Positions 53,342 to 64,000 of a stretch of 64,000 nucleotides of DNA are shown here, one piece after another. A program made the translations under genes and the position numbers. Numbering within the stretch: position 1 is the stretch's first letter; the number at the start of each line of letters is the position of its first letter. Below the pieces are notes generated by a model that ran no database searches, was not told where the DNA came from, and worked only from the letters and a program-made list of their open reading frames with translations. The stretch is from positions 273,005,092 to 273,069,091 of the forward strand of contig CM054062.1 in NCBI GenBank assembly GCA_028641055.1, in the 5' to 3' direction. Origin of the DNA: Alopecurus myosuroides. Taxonomy: Eukaryota; Streptophyta; Magnoliopsida; Poales; Poaceae.

Positions 53342-53923
53342 TTATGTTACCTCAATTTTGATAGACATAGTCCCTATCATAATAGTTTCATATTCGTTTT
53401 GTGGCACTAGAATGGGACAATAGAATTCTTCAATCTTGATGGTCTCAATATTTCCAATTGATTTTAGACCATATTTCTTATAAATCTTCTTTGGAAAATA
53501 AAAAGTATGATCTTTATTATTGACATTGAAAGTGACCTTACCTTTATTACAATCAATAATATCCCCTGTAGTAATAATAAAAGGTATCCCAAGAATAATA
53601 GACATATTTTTATCCTCAGGCATTTCCAACACAACAAAGTCAGTTAAGATTAAACAATTAGCAACCTAGACAGGGACATCCTCATAAATGTCAATAAGAA
53701 TAGCAGTAGATTTATCAGCCATTTGCAAAGAGATGTCAGTAGGAATCAATTTATCCAAATAGAGTCTCTTATAAAGAGAAAGAGGCATAACACTAACTCC
53801 GGCACCAAGATCACATAAAGTTGTTCTCACATAATTATTTTTGATAGAGCAAGAAATGGTAGGAAAACCTGGGTTTCCAAGCTTCTTTGGAATTTTACCA
53901 TTGAAGGAATAATTACCAAGCAT
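53342..53923 (-). pseudogene. pro: Element D aspartic protease
   Basis: 53923-53666 codes MLGNYSFNGKIPKKLGNPG, then TTLCDLGAGVSVMPLSLY, the Athila-type aspartic protease active site (DLGAG in place of DTGA), ending ...YEDVPV at a stop (TAG). The same protein resumes at 53632-53342 (MLEMPEDKNMSIILGIPF...GKVTFNVNN...MSIKIEVT). So one in-frame stop separates the halves, plus the natural end at 53342. After that end RT does not follow. Protease would process gag. Confidence 0.75.
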
Positions 53924-54236
53924 AGTGGAAATTTCCTCATTTGGAATTTTCCTCTAATTAGTAACAATATTTTTCATATACTTGGAAGAAGGAGGCAACT
54001 TCATAGCATCAGTTAAAGGAATTTGCAAGAAGAGAGGTTTCATCCACTCACAAAATTTATTATAATGTTCTTCTTCTTTACCTTTGAGAAGCTTACTAGT
54101 AAAAGGCAAAGGTTTTTTCACCCAAGGTTCTCTTTCTTTACCATGCTTCCTAGCAGTAAAACCTTATTTGTCATAATTTTGTTCTTAGGAGGGTTTTCAG
54201 GTTCTACTTCACTTTCTTCATTATTTAAGCATCACT

Positions 54237-54770
54237 TTAATCATTATCATGTTCATTACCACTCTTAGTTTCAGCATCAGAAATAGATATACTATTAGGA
54301 TCTTTACCAGGTTCTTTATTAGCATCATTACTAATATCATTAGTCTCCCTAATTCTTTTATGTTTCTTCTTCCTTTTCTTTTTAACGGAGCTAAAAACAT
54401 TTTCATCTAGCATTTCAGAGTCTTGATAAAGCCTTTTTGGGTGTCCCTCGGGATAAACAGGATCATCAGTGAAAGCACCACCTCTAGTTTTAACACTACC
54501 GGCTTGTTCTTTAATTTGACCAGACATTTCAGCAAATAAATCTTTTTGCACTTTAGTAAGTTTCTCTAATTGAGTCTGAATCATTTCAAAGTGTTTAACG
54601 AGACCTTTAACATCATCAACAATTGTTCCTAAAGTAGCATGCAAATTTTTCATACACAGAGAATTTTCATTCAATTGATTTTGCACTTGTGCATTAAAAT
54701 GGGGTTGTTTAACAATGAAATCTTCAAATTGATCTAAGAATTTTTCAGGAGGTTTGTCACAAGGAATATC
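54237..54770 (-). pseudogene. gag: Element D gag, C-terminal part
   Basis: Minus-strand frame with FLDQFEDFIVKQPHFNAQVQ, NLHATLGTIVDDVKGLVKHF and KLTKVQKDLFAEMSG, a coiled region typical of Athila gag C-termini, then a lysine-rich stretch VKKKRKKKHKR. It degenerates with stops toward the protease. The N-terminal part is cut off by LTR fragment F at 54829. Confidence 0.65.
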
Positions 54771-54828
54771 ACTAGCATTTAACTTTTAAATAGAATGTAC
54801 CTCTGCCATAGGAGGGTGAGTGGTAGGA

Positions 54829-55067
54829 TGATACGTCATAAACGTATCCATAATTTCTCATGTTCCATGTTGTTTTCATGCCATATGCTACATGTTTCCT
54901 TTACACATTATGTCATTTTTATCGATTTACTTGGACTAACCTATTGGCAAGATGCCACAGAGCCAGTTCCCGTTTTATGCTGTTTTTAGTTTCAGAAAAA
55001 ATCTTCTGGAAATATTCTCAGAATTGGACGATTCGAAGCCCGGAAGTCTTAGAAAGTTGTCGCGCAC
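54829..55067 (+). mobile_element. Fragment F: start of an Athila-type LTR in plus orientation
   Basis: Begins TGATACGTCATAAACGTATCC, the canonical Athila-type LTR start, opposite in direction to D and E. It runs 239 bp and is cut by element E's LTR at 55068. It interrupts D's gag. Confidence 0.7.
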
Positions 55068-56459
55068 TGATGACCCAAAAGTATAGGGGATCGCAACAGT
55101 CTTCGAGGGAAGTAAAACCCAAATTTATTGATTCGACACAAGGGGAGCCAAAGAATATTTATAAGCCTTAACAACTAAGTTGTCGATTCAGCTGCACCTG
55201 AAAGTATACTAGCTCGGAACAATTTATCAAAGTTAACAGTTTTATAGCAGCAGTAGTAGTAAAATAACAGCACAAATAAAATAGTAATAGCAATAGCAAT
55301 TGCGGAAAACAACAGGATTAAAGTACCGTAGGCATAAGGAATGGATGCATGAGCGTTGCATGGATAAGATAGTTCATATAATAATCAAAACATGGGCATT
55401 GCAGATAATAATAATAAAGCATCCAAGTTCTAGGCAACCATAGGCATGTGTTCCAATCTAGGCATACGTGCTCGCAATGAGAAACTTGCACAACATCTTT
55501 TGACCTACCAGCCCGTTTTCAGCGGGGCCTCAAGGGAAACTACTGGTAATTAAGGTTCTCCTTTTAATAAAGCACCGGAGCAAAGCAATAACACTCTGTG
55601 AACACACGTAATCCTCACATCACAGTCATCCCCTCCGGTTTTCCCAATTTCTTTCACTTTGGGGCCTCAGGTTCCGGACAATGATATGTGTAAACAACTT
55701 GCAGATATGATCAAGAAACATAATTATACTCATGAAATGATAACATGTTCAGATATGAGATCATGGCACCCGGGCCCTAGTGACATGCATTAAGCATAAC
55801 AAGTGGCAACAACGGTACAAAACACTAACAATAGATACTAGGCACTATGCCCTATCAATCTAGCATTATTACATGACCGATCTCATCCAATCCCTTCCAT
55901 CCCTCTCAGCCTATAGTGGTGTTTCCTCACACATGGACGGGGGGAATCATGGATGGTTGATGGAGAAGTGGTGGCAGTGACGATGGCGATGATCTCCTCC
56001 GAATCCCCGTCCCGGCAGGGCGCCAGAACAGGAACTTCTGATCCCCGAATTGAGTTTCGAGGTGGCGGTGGTGCTCTATGGTGTTTCTGTGGAATATGAC
56101 GACCCCCCGTTGTTATAGGGTTACGGGGGATATGTAGTCGAAAGGGGAGCCCGAGGGGGTGCCTAGGGGCCCTACACCACCTGGTGGCGCGACCTAGGGG
56201 GTGCCCAGGGGTGGTGTGGCCCCCTCCTTGCCCCCTTCAGGGTCTCCTTCTGGCTCTGGGGGTCTTCGGGTGAAATAAGGTCTCTGGGATCTTTTCTGGG
56301 CAATTTCCCGAAAGTTGATTTTTCTGCACAAAAACAAGACACCAAGGTAATTCTGCTGAAAACAACGTTAGTCCATGTTAGTTTTATCCAAAACTCACAA
56401 GTTTAGAGGCAAACAATAGCAAAAGTGTTCGGAAAAGGAGATAATTTTTGGACGTATCA
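55068..56459 (-). repeat. Element E 3' LTR
   Basis: 1392 bp, TG...CA ends. The 5 bp outside is cgcac (55063-55067); the partner copy lies outside the window. Confidence 0.85.
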
Positions 56460-59001
56460 ACTCGCCCCAAGCTTATCTTATTGCTTGTCGTCAAGCAATA
56501 CAGTGACAACTGAGTGCGATAAAAGAACTTCTACGAACACATTTGTTTCATATGATGTGAATATACTCACTATATGATCAAGTGCTTAGGCAATTCATAA
56601 TAAGAAGTATGCAAGATAAAATCACCTAGTAGTTATGTAAACCATGAAGAGATACCAACACATTAATAATAAACAACATGAAATATATCAATCTGCAGGA
56701 TTGCAATGCTCATAAAAGGGTATGATAAAGTGTACTCGCTTGCCCTTAATAATGGAGCAAAACATAAATGCTAGGGCACCTCTGAAGTTCAAATGAAGAC
56801 TAGAAGTAATGATATCAAAGATACGAGCATCAAAGTTATACCCTAGTCAGCCGTATTCTGAAACAAGCACATTACACTAAGAAAGAAAGTCATGCTTTCA
56901 AAAAGGTGCATAAAGTGAGAAGGTGAGGACGCAGCATAAAAATAAAAGAAAGTCCCTTCGCAGAGGGAAGCAGGGATTAACTCATGTGCTAGAGCTTTTT
57001 TATTTTATTAAACGGAAGTATTGAAATCATGTTTTTAGAGAGGTGTATGCTTATGTCAGTCAATGGTAAACAGAAAATACCGTACATCACAAGCCAACTA
57101 GACCTTGGAAGAGCGGCTCCCATTGAAAGACGCATCTGGTATAGAAGGTCATCCCTCTTCTCTTTTGTTTACACAATTATGCTTTGACTGATAAATCAGG
57201 GGCAAAAACAGTGAAGAGAATTTTTAGTAACCAATTTTGGGGCTGGGCACCCTGCTGCCAGCTCTTCTATCATTTGGATAAGAAGATGAAGCCACTAGTC
57301 CATGTGTGCAAAGTCCAATCAACAAATGAGATAAAGATTCTCTATTTACGTCCTCGTGAGCTAAAACAGAGGCACGAAACAGGAATAATTTTTGAATGTT
57401 TTAAAGGTAGCACATGAGAAATTTACTTGGAGTGGCAGTTAAATACCACATATAGGTAGGTATGATGGACACATTTGGAAAACTTTTTTTTGGGGAGTTG
57501 GATGCACGAGTAGAGCTCATACTCAGTACAAGCGAAGGCTAGCAATAGACGGGGACCGACATTTAAGGGAGCAACAACCGTCATAATCATGCTTGCGACA
57601 AAACAAAATTAACAGGGGCATAAAAGTGATACCAAACTCTGAGGAAAAATAAATGATCGAGGCTTAATTGACTTTTTGTTTTCAGTCATATGCATGCGTG
57701 ATCATGTACCAAGTAGATTTAACCTTGGTTTCTTTTCTAAGGGAAAACTTGTCGCTGCACTTTTCACAACCTTTCTCTTGGGGTTTACCATCGTCAGCCA
57801 TCAATAGCATATTGAGGACCTTCATCATTCATGTATTTGGTTAATCCAACCGAGCTTCAAGAAGTCATCAAGTATACCCGCACCTCTCAAGAATGTATAG
57901 CAAGGGAAACTAGATGGATTAGCAGTTCCATCGTCTCCCGCATCATCAATGATTCATGCAATAAGGTCCTCACTGAGGATGGTCTCAATAGAGTAGATGA
58001 ACATGAGGGCCTTGTCTTCCTAGGGGCATCACTTCTAAAAATCTCTCCAAAGTTGAAGTTGTCCATTTCTGAAATTTTTAACAATCATCACAAAAATAGG
58101 TTTCAAGCAACTATATGGTGGAAACTACTATAGAGACTTATATGAAATCTAAACATGCATCAAAAATATATTATTTCAACTTAAATCAAGCATGTAAACT
58201 CACATAAGATGTCACCTACAGTACCATCATACTCAAGAAATACTCCACCAAATAAAATTCTACTTGGATAATCGAAGGAGTCACATACCGGAGAGTAAAT
58301 GCACCAAATTTCAGCAAGAAAGGTGGGTTGGGCAAAAAAGATCGAAAAATCTCGAGGAAGAACAGCAAGAACTCGGGTTCCAGGAAAGGTTTTGAGTTTG
58401 GGGTGAGAGAGAGGAATCTTTGGCACGAGAGAGAGCTAGTGGAGGGCCAGGGGCCCCACACCATGTGCTGGCGCCACCAGGGGCTGGAGGCGCCACCCTG
58501 TGGTGTGCCTGACTGGTGGGTCCCCCTAGGGTCTACCATGTGCCTCTCTGCCTCATTTTTGACGTAAAACAATATTATAATTTTTCTGGAATTTTTCGAG
58601 AAACTTTATTTTCGAGGTATTTTCAGAATTTAATAATTAATAAAAAACCATAAAAAAATGTGGAAAGGTGGAAAACAAAACCAAAACCAAAACCAAAACT
58701 ACAGAGGTTCTAAGACACCCCAATAGGCAAATAACCAGAGAAAACAAAGGTGGAAGTGGTGAAAACAAAAATATGGATGTTGAAAACATGCATAAACACA
58801 ATAATCAAGATGAAAACATGACTATGGATGATGGAAAACATAATTGTACTAAGGCAGCAAGGTGAAAACATGGGGAAAACATAATGGGGAAGGTGAAAAC
58901 ATAGTCCTATTTCTTCAAAATCACTTTGTTAACAAGGTTGATCAAGTCTTGTTACCAAAATAATTTTTATATGAAGCAAAACTTTGCTTTTCACTAAATA
59001 A
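56460..59001. other. Element E non-coding spacer
   Basis: Matches D's spacer in order and composition. A minus-strand frame at 58084-57887 (MDNFNFGEIFRSDAPRK) may be a remnant of the third frame. A GC-rich patch lies at 58430-58540 and an AAACC microsatellite-like run at 58672-58698. Confidence 0.55.
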
Positions 59002-59204
59002 TTATGTTACCTCAACCTTGATAGACATAGTTCCAATAATAATAATTTCATATTCTTTTTGTGGCATTGGAATGGGACAATAGATTTCTCTAATCTTGAT
59101 GGTCTCAATATTTTCAATTGAATTTGGACCATATCTTCTATCCATATTCTTGGGAAAATAAACAGTATGCTCTTTATCATTAACATTAAAAGTTACTTTT
59201 CCTT
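59002..59204 (-). pseudogene. Element E protease C-terminal remnant
   Basis: Minus strand: GKVTFNVNDKEHTVYFP and MSIKVEVT followed by a stop, matching the last part of D's protease. It breaks at about 59204, where segment G begins; the upstream codons of the long frame belong to G. Confidence 0.7.
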
Positions 59205-62200
59205 GAGAGCAGCTAGCAGCCAAGGATGGTGTCCGAGGGCCCGGGGTGTCATCATCTCGGAGGAGCTCCTCTCGCACCCCTGCTCCTTCTTCCACGGCTT
59301 TGAGCCAGTGCCCGGTTGCTCCTGGTGCCACCAAGCTCATCCCTCGCCTCCACGTGTTGATCACCTCCTGTGAATCGCACACGAGCTCGGGAGCTCTCCG
59401 CTGCATTATTTCCGAACGCCTGAGAAGAGAACGCTCATGCTCCGCGAGTATAAAGCCACCTCCATCCCTTCTTCCTCGCCACACCACTCCTCATTCATCA
59501 CTCATCCACCCCACGCAATGCCCTGCTCATGTTCGTCTCTGTGAGAGCGAGGAGAGCAGCACTCTCGCGTGCTGTCCGAGAGGGAAGAGAAGATCTAGAG
59601 CAACCTCATATCTCTCTCACTTTGCCCTATTGTTTCATCCTTGTCCATCCCATGCCCTGGCATGCTTTCCTGACATCGCATCGTGGGGATTTGCATGCAG
59701 GAGCAGCGCCGCTGAGCTCGACGTTGACGGGGTCGTTTCGGTGCGCGTCGAACCCATTCGATGGATCTGTTGCTGTTGCTCCATCGCCACTTCCTCGACA
59801 CCTCTCATCATCCTCAACCTCGCCGTACACGCCAGAACGAGCCCTAAGTGAGCCTCTGCTCATGATCGCAGTAGCTAAGGGTCGCCGGCACCGTTGACCG
59901 TGTCGCGAGGAAGGAGATGGACGCGTGCTGTTCATCTCCAGATCCACGGCCTCTTTTGAATCCCTCCGCATCTGTTGTGCGCCGTTGGGTCAGGATCTCA
60001 CGGTCGCATACCATTTTTCTCGCGCATGAACGTGCACTGGGCCGTCCTGGCACCGCGTACCCTGTCACTGGCCAAATGGGCCCGTGGAGCATGTTCTCTG
60101 TTGTTTTTATTCTTTTCTATTTTTCCAGAGAACTACCCAATCACTTTTGATCCAAATAAAATGCTAAAACTATAGATCTGGCCACACCATATTTACCTAA
60201 GGTACAATCATGTTTTCTTAACCACATGCAAGTGGTAGATCTAGGTTTGCATCTCTGGATCATCCTAGAAAAATCCCCAAACCCAACCTATCTGAAAGAG
60301 AAAACATGCATATCTTTTGTTCTAAGAATCCAATGGAAGTGAGGTTAATTTCTCTGGATAGACCTTGTTGATACCTAACCAGAGCAGTTGGCCTCGCATG
60401 CACTTGAGTTTCCCGTAAAAAATGACATGAAAAATGGTCAATGACCAGAGAGTTACTAAATGATTTTTATGAATTTTCTAAAATGATTTTTGAGATGAAT
60501 CCTTTTGGATGTGCTTTTGTATGATTAGATCTATCATATAATATTTTCGTGTGATTTTTTTGAGTTGTAGATTAATTTTTGCATGCAGTACATGATCTAG
60601 TAGTTTTCTGCCATTTATGAGTAGTATGTATTTTTAGTTTGATAATTGTTTAGATGCCTTGATTGATCTTACTAGCATGTGTAGAGGTTGTTTTCACTGT
60701 CATGAGGATGCTATCTTGTAGATCTGACATGTTAGGATAGATCTTGATCTTGGTACTAGTGAGGGTTTGCATGCATGTTGTGTTTTATGCTTGTTTTCTA
60801 GTTTATATGTCTAGTAGTTTTGTCCATCATGATTATCTTCATGCCTTGTATGCTTCCATGCCATGTTTTATATGTTTCTGCCTCTTTTAAATGGATACTT
60901 AGCCACTAGTTGCATGTTCCTTCTATATGTATAAGTGTATTAGATGTTACATGTTCCTAGTAATGCTTATTTTCTACTCTTATATGCATGTGTAGTTGTT
61001 TCTAGATTGTTTTCTAGTTGTTTTGTTCATCCACATGAATGACCAGAGAGTCATTTAACTCTTTATGGCCTTGTATGAGAGTGGTACACCCACTGGGCTC
61101 ATGCCATTCGGTTGGTGCATGCTTAGTATGAAACTATACCATTGTTTGTGTGTTATTTATGCATGTTTGAGTGTTGTAGTGTACTTAAGTGCTATTATTT
61201 TTGGGTGATTTTATTTGAGTAAATGCTTGTTGTATGAGTGCTCTAGTAGCTTGTGCTTGCCTTTGTAGTGTACTGATTGGGTGTTTTATTTTTACTTTTT
61301 ACGACGTTCGATAACGAGGAAGTTGTTACTCCTGAAGTGGTTTTCTGTAACTCTTGTTTATTTCAAGAATGTGATCAAGACCATAGCCAAGGCAAGCCAC
61401 TCTAAATGTTTGCTTGATGTTTACTTATCATTATCTATCATGCATGTTTTACTTCTGAAGTTTTACAAAAGTCGTTTTCAAGAATTGTTCTTTCTAGTGG
61501 ACTATACCATTGTCTACATTGTTATCTAGTTATTGTATCCACTACATAATCTTGGTGTTTCCAAGCCCTTTATACATTTTGGATCCACCACTTTATTAAC
61601 TTAAGTCCCTTAGTGGACATCTTAACTTGATGTTTTTGGAAAAACAGAAGCTTTGGAAAACCCCGAGGAAAGGTGGGACCTTGTCCGAGGGAGGTATGTG
61701 AAAGAGGAAGTGTTTTCATATTGTTTTTTCCAAATGACACATAACCTAGTCTTCGCCGGACAACCAAGCCGTACTGCCACATTACCTCAATATGGGAACG
61801 GGGTCTAGCTAAAAGCTTGTCAGTGTTATTCCGTGTCTACCTCAAAGTTCTATAGGGGTTAGAGTCCCCAGAACCGAATTGTCGCCAGGAGGGAGAAACA
61901 TGACATGCTTAGTGTGGGATTAAGTTTGCCACCAGTTGCAACAGTTGGGTCTCCTGTCATGGCGGTGTGTTGTCAGGGGAAACGGATCGATACAGCTAAC
62001 AAACTCGATGCCGGGGAGAACAAACCTAGTTGAAGAGGTGGCCATTTACTAGCACTTGCATAGTGGATAGCTAGGACCACTTATCGGATGTTCGCATACT
62101 GTCGCGAACAGTCCGTGGTTGCTCACGGAGGATGTACTGGATCTTGTGGATTGTGTACACCTCTGCAGAGTAAAACTATCCAGAATAGCCGCGTCCTCGG

Positions 62201-62997
62201 ATATGGACAGTTGAATGGCCATTTAGCTAGTATTGTGTCAATGTTTTCAAAAATCTTGAAAAGTGTTTTTGTGTTGTACCTGGGAGGTACTGGAAGGTGA
62301 ATGATCGTACCTTTGAGGTGCCGGAGAAATGATGGTCTTGAAGGTGTGATCTTTCAAGAGGTTTTGCAAAGAAAAAAACTTTCTTTCTTTTAGTAAGATT
62401 TATCAAAACCTTGTGGATATGCGATATCTACAAGAGAAACTAATTATGTTTTGAAGTATCTTCTTGAACAAAAATAACTAAAACTTGTGCAACCATGATG
62501 GGTCTTAAATTCATTCATGGCTAGTTAAGCCCCTAAGTATAGCCCTCCTACCACTTATATCAGCATACTTGCATTTGTTAGGATTTTATTTGGGGTGTCT
62601 TGCGAGTACGATCCAATGTACTCATAATGGTTTCGTCCCTAGCTATTGTCATGGTCAGACTGTGAGGAGCTACCTTAGGAACATACCTTTGAGGAGGAGT
62701 ACGATGATGATCCCGCGTACTAGTCATGTCTCCCGGTCAGCATCCTGTGGTGCTAAGGTGTTTACATGGGTTCTACTCGTTTGTGTTTGCTTCCGCTGAA
62801 TAAAGTAGATGTGGTTGTGTGTTTGTCGCTTTCCCTGTGTGGCCTTTGTCTCAGACTTGGTCGACAGACCATTTGTGTAAGACTACGTGTTTCATGTAAT
62901 GGATGTGAACTCTGATGTACCTTCTCTAAATATGTTGCTCATGACTGTCGATCTAGGATCATGAGTGTATGCATATTGGCGATCTCGAGCATCTAGC
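59205..62997 (+). mobile_element. Segment G: probable gypsy-type LTR (Tekay-like) within element E
   Basis: 3.8 kb with no gag or pol. A GC-rich first part holds a TATA box (GTATAAAGCC, 59448-59457) followed by a C-rich leader, as in long grass LTRs. The remainder is AT-rich and non-coding, with motifs such as CTTGCGAGTACGATCC. Left and right ends lack a visible duplication, and E lost sequence here, so its ends were trimmed. Whether it is a solo or a truncated LTR cannot be decided from this window. Confidence 0.4.
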
Positions 62998-64000
62998 CTA
63001 GGGTCCCCACATAGGTGGTAGATTCTTCACATATTTAGATTTAATACCCCTCTCTTTAAGAGATTTCTTGACTTTCCTCATCACTTCATCATTTAATTCA
63101 ATCATCCCTCTCTTCTTGGGTGTTGGTATTGGTGTTTGCTCTGGTGTTGGTGTAGGCTTAGATATAGTCCAATCATCATTATTATTTTTGGCTATTTTAG
63201 CCAATAATTCCTCAGCTTCTTCTGGAGTTCTTTTCCTGAAAACACAACCGGCACAACTATCCAGGTATGTCCTGGATTTAACAGTTAGTCCATTATAAAA
63301 CATATCTAGGAGATCCTTTTTAGGTAATGGATTGCCAGGGCTAGCTCCTATGAAAGAACAAAATCTTGACCAAGATTCAGGCAATTTCTCTTCATTAATT
63401 TGCTCAATGTTAAAGATTCTTTGCACATCAGCATGTTGAGCACTAGCAGGAAAATATTTTTGAAAGAAAGTATTAACCAAACCCATAGGACTAGTAATAG
63501 ATCCAGGTGAAAAATTGTTAAACCAAGTTTTAGCTTCATCTTTCAATGAGAAAGGGAAGATCTTGGTAACAAAGTAAGTATGTAACTTAGTATCATCAGA
63601 AAATAAAATAATCAAAGATGAAAGCTCAGGACAATAGCACTTTTACTTTCAGTGCCACAAAAAGGTTCTTTCTGAACAATAGATATGTAAGATAAATCTA
63701 GAGAGAAAGCATAATCCTTATCTCTAATGTGTATGGGAGATGTGGCAAACTTAGCATCAGGAGAAGATTTATATTTAATAGCATGTCTTGCAAGAAGGCT
63801 CTTAAGAGCACTTGCACCAGTAGTAGCTTGATCTTCCTTAATAAAGTCATCATTAATTCAGGTGTACCAACATTTTCAACAAGAATTTCAGTGTTGTCAA
63901 TTTGTTTAGCTCTAGCAATTGTGGCATCTAGGAAAGGACCTAGTGAACAAGTATCATCAAGCACAGTAGAAGCATCATCAAAAGTATCAGAAGCATTTTC
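62998..64000 (-). pseudogene. gag: Element E gag, partial
   Basis: From the right edge: ENASDTFDDASTVLDDTCSL, then in other frames AKFATSPIHIRDKDYAFSL and SIVQKEPFCGTES, then 63615-62998 with FPFSLKDEAKTWFNNFSPGS, FFQKYFPASAQ, EKLPESWSRFCSFI, LDMFYNGLTVKSR and KYVKNLPPM. This is the Athila-type gag N-terminal and capsid region. At least two frameshifts separate the segments. It ends abruptly at NLPPM where G begins; D keeps the continuation. Confidence 0.75.

Larger units (their letters stand above)
48010..54828 (-). mobile_element. Element D: Athila-lineage LTR retrotransposon, 5' end missing
   Basis: 3' LTR 48010-49402, minus strand TGATACGTTGCAAACG...GGTCATCA, preceded on the minus strand by the purine tract AAACTTAAGGGAGT. 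Further right come a long non-coding spacer, an ATHILA-type frame, protease and gag, all on the minus strand. The element is interrupted at 54829 by LTR fragment F; its 5' LTR is not in the window. No RT, RNase H or integrase was seen between protease and purine tract. Confidence 0.8.
55068..64000 (-). mobile_element. Element E: Athila-lineage LTR retrotransposon, runs off the right edge
   Basis: 3' LTR 55068-56459, purine tract AAGCTTGGGGCGAGT (minus strand) at 56460-56474, spacer, protease remnant 59002-59204, foreign segment G 59205-62997, gag 62998 to the edge. The same design as D: no RT or integrase. About 1.4 kb of gag C-terminus and protease that D has is missing at the place where G sits. 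Confidence 0.75.

Noticed and set aside
59246..59971. Several frames in the GC-rich part of segment G
   Set aside because: They overlap in all frames, lie just after a TATA box in an LTR leader, and show no domain.
1..64000. CRISPR arrays, bacterial operons, tRNA or rRNA genes
   Set aside because: No regularly spaced repeats with unique spacers and no recognisable RNA genes; the content is plant nuclear.

Overview
The window is plant nuclear DNA from a grass, most likely a large-genome Pooideae such as the Triticeae. The reasons are nested Ty3/gypsy elements of the Tat and Athila lineages, LTR ends of the TGATACGT...TCATCA kind, PIF/Harbinger elements with TAA target duplications, plant splice signals and a grass-type ERF transcription factor. 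I cannot name the species. No bacterial operon, CRISPR array, tRNA or rRNA gene was seen. Roughly nine tenths of the sequence is transposon-derived; the one clear host gene is a group VII ERF factor at 39471-40487.

Layout. 1-368: truncated Copia element (minus strand). 369-4892: degenerate L1-type LINE split by a 2911-bp solo LTR (861-3771, target duplication catcg). 5073-24355: a TIR/MITE-like element split by Tat-lineage LTR element A (5105-23679, duplication ggcac). A is itself split inside its antisense gene by a related element B (12741 to about 21286) in the opposite orientation. 24603-38385: a PIF/Harbinger relic with a broken transposase, split by Tat-lineage element C (25091-37914, minus strand, duplication ctgat) that carries gag, protease, RT, RNase H and integrase. 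38386-41215: the ERF gene and its flanks. 41216-43294: a second, well-preserved Harbinger element with only the Myb-like accessory gene. 44411-46870: two convergent broken GRF zinc-finger genes. 47640-64000: a stack of LTR elements: fragment H, Athila-type D, inverted LTR fragment F, Athila-type E (running off the right edge) and LTR fragment G inside E.

How the parts work together. A, B and C all share a two-strand design. The sense strand has gag and protease (plus pol in C). The opposite strand, near the 3' end, has a spliced gene with its own TATA box, encoding a Transposase_28-like domain, an acidic stretch, a coiled coil and a helical C-terminal domain. In A and C the gag frame starts inside the 5' LTR and reads through the primer binding site. 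A and B lost RT, RNase H and integrase at the same point and must have moved with enzymes supplied in trans. C has all pol modules but carries three in-frame stops and one frameshift. D and E likewise have gag and protease but no visible RT or integrase. The A/B arrangement forms a 6-kb inverted repeat directly downstream of A's promoter.

All calls rest on reading the sequence and remembered family knowledge; no database search was run. Divergence figures are hand counts.
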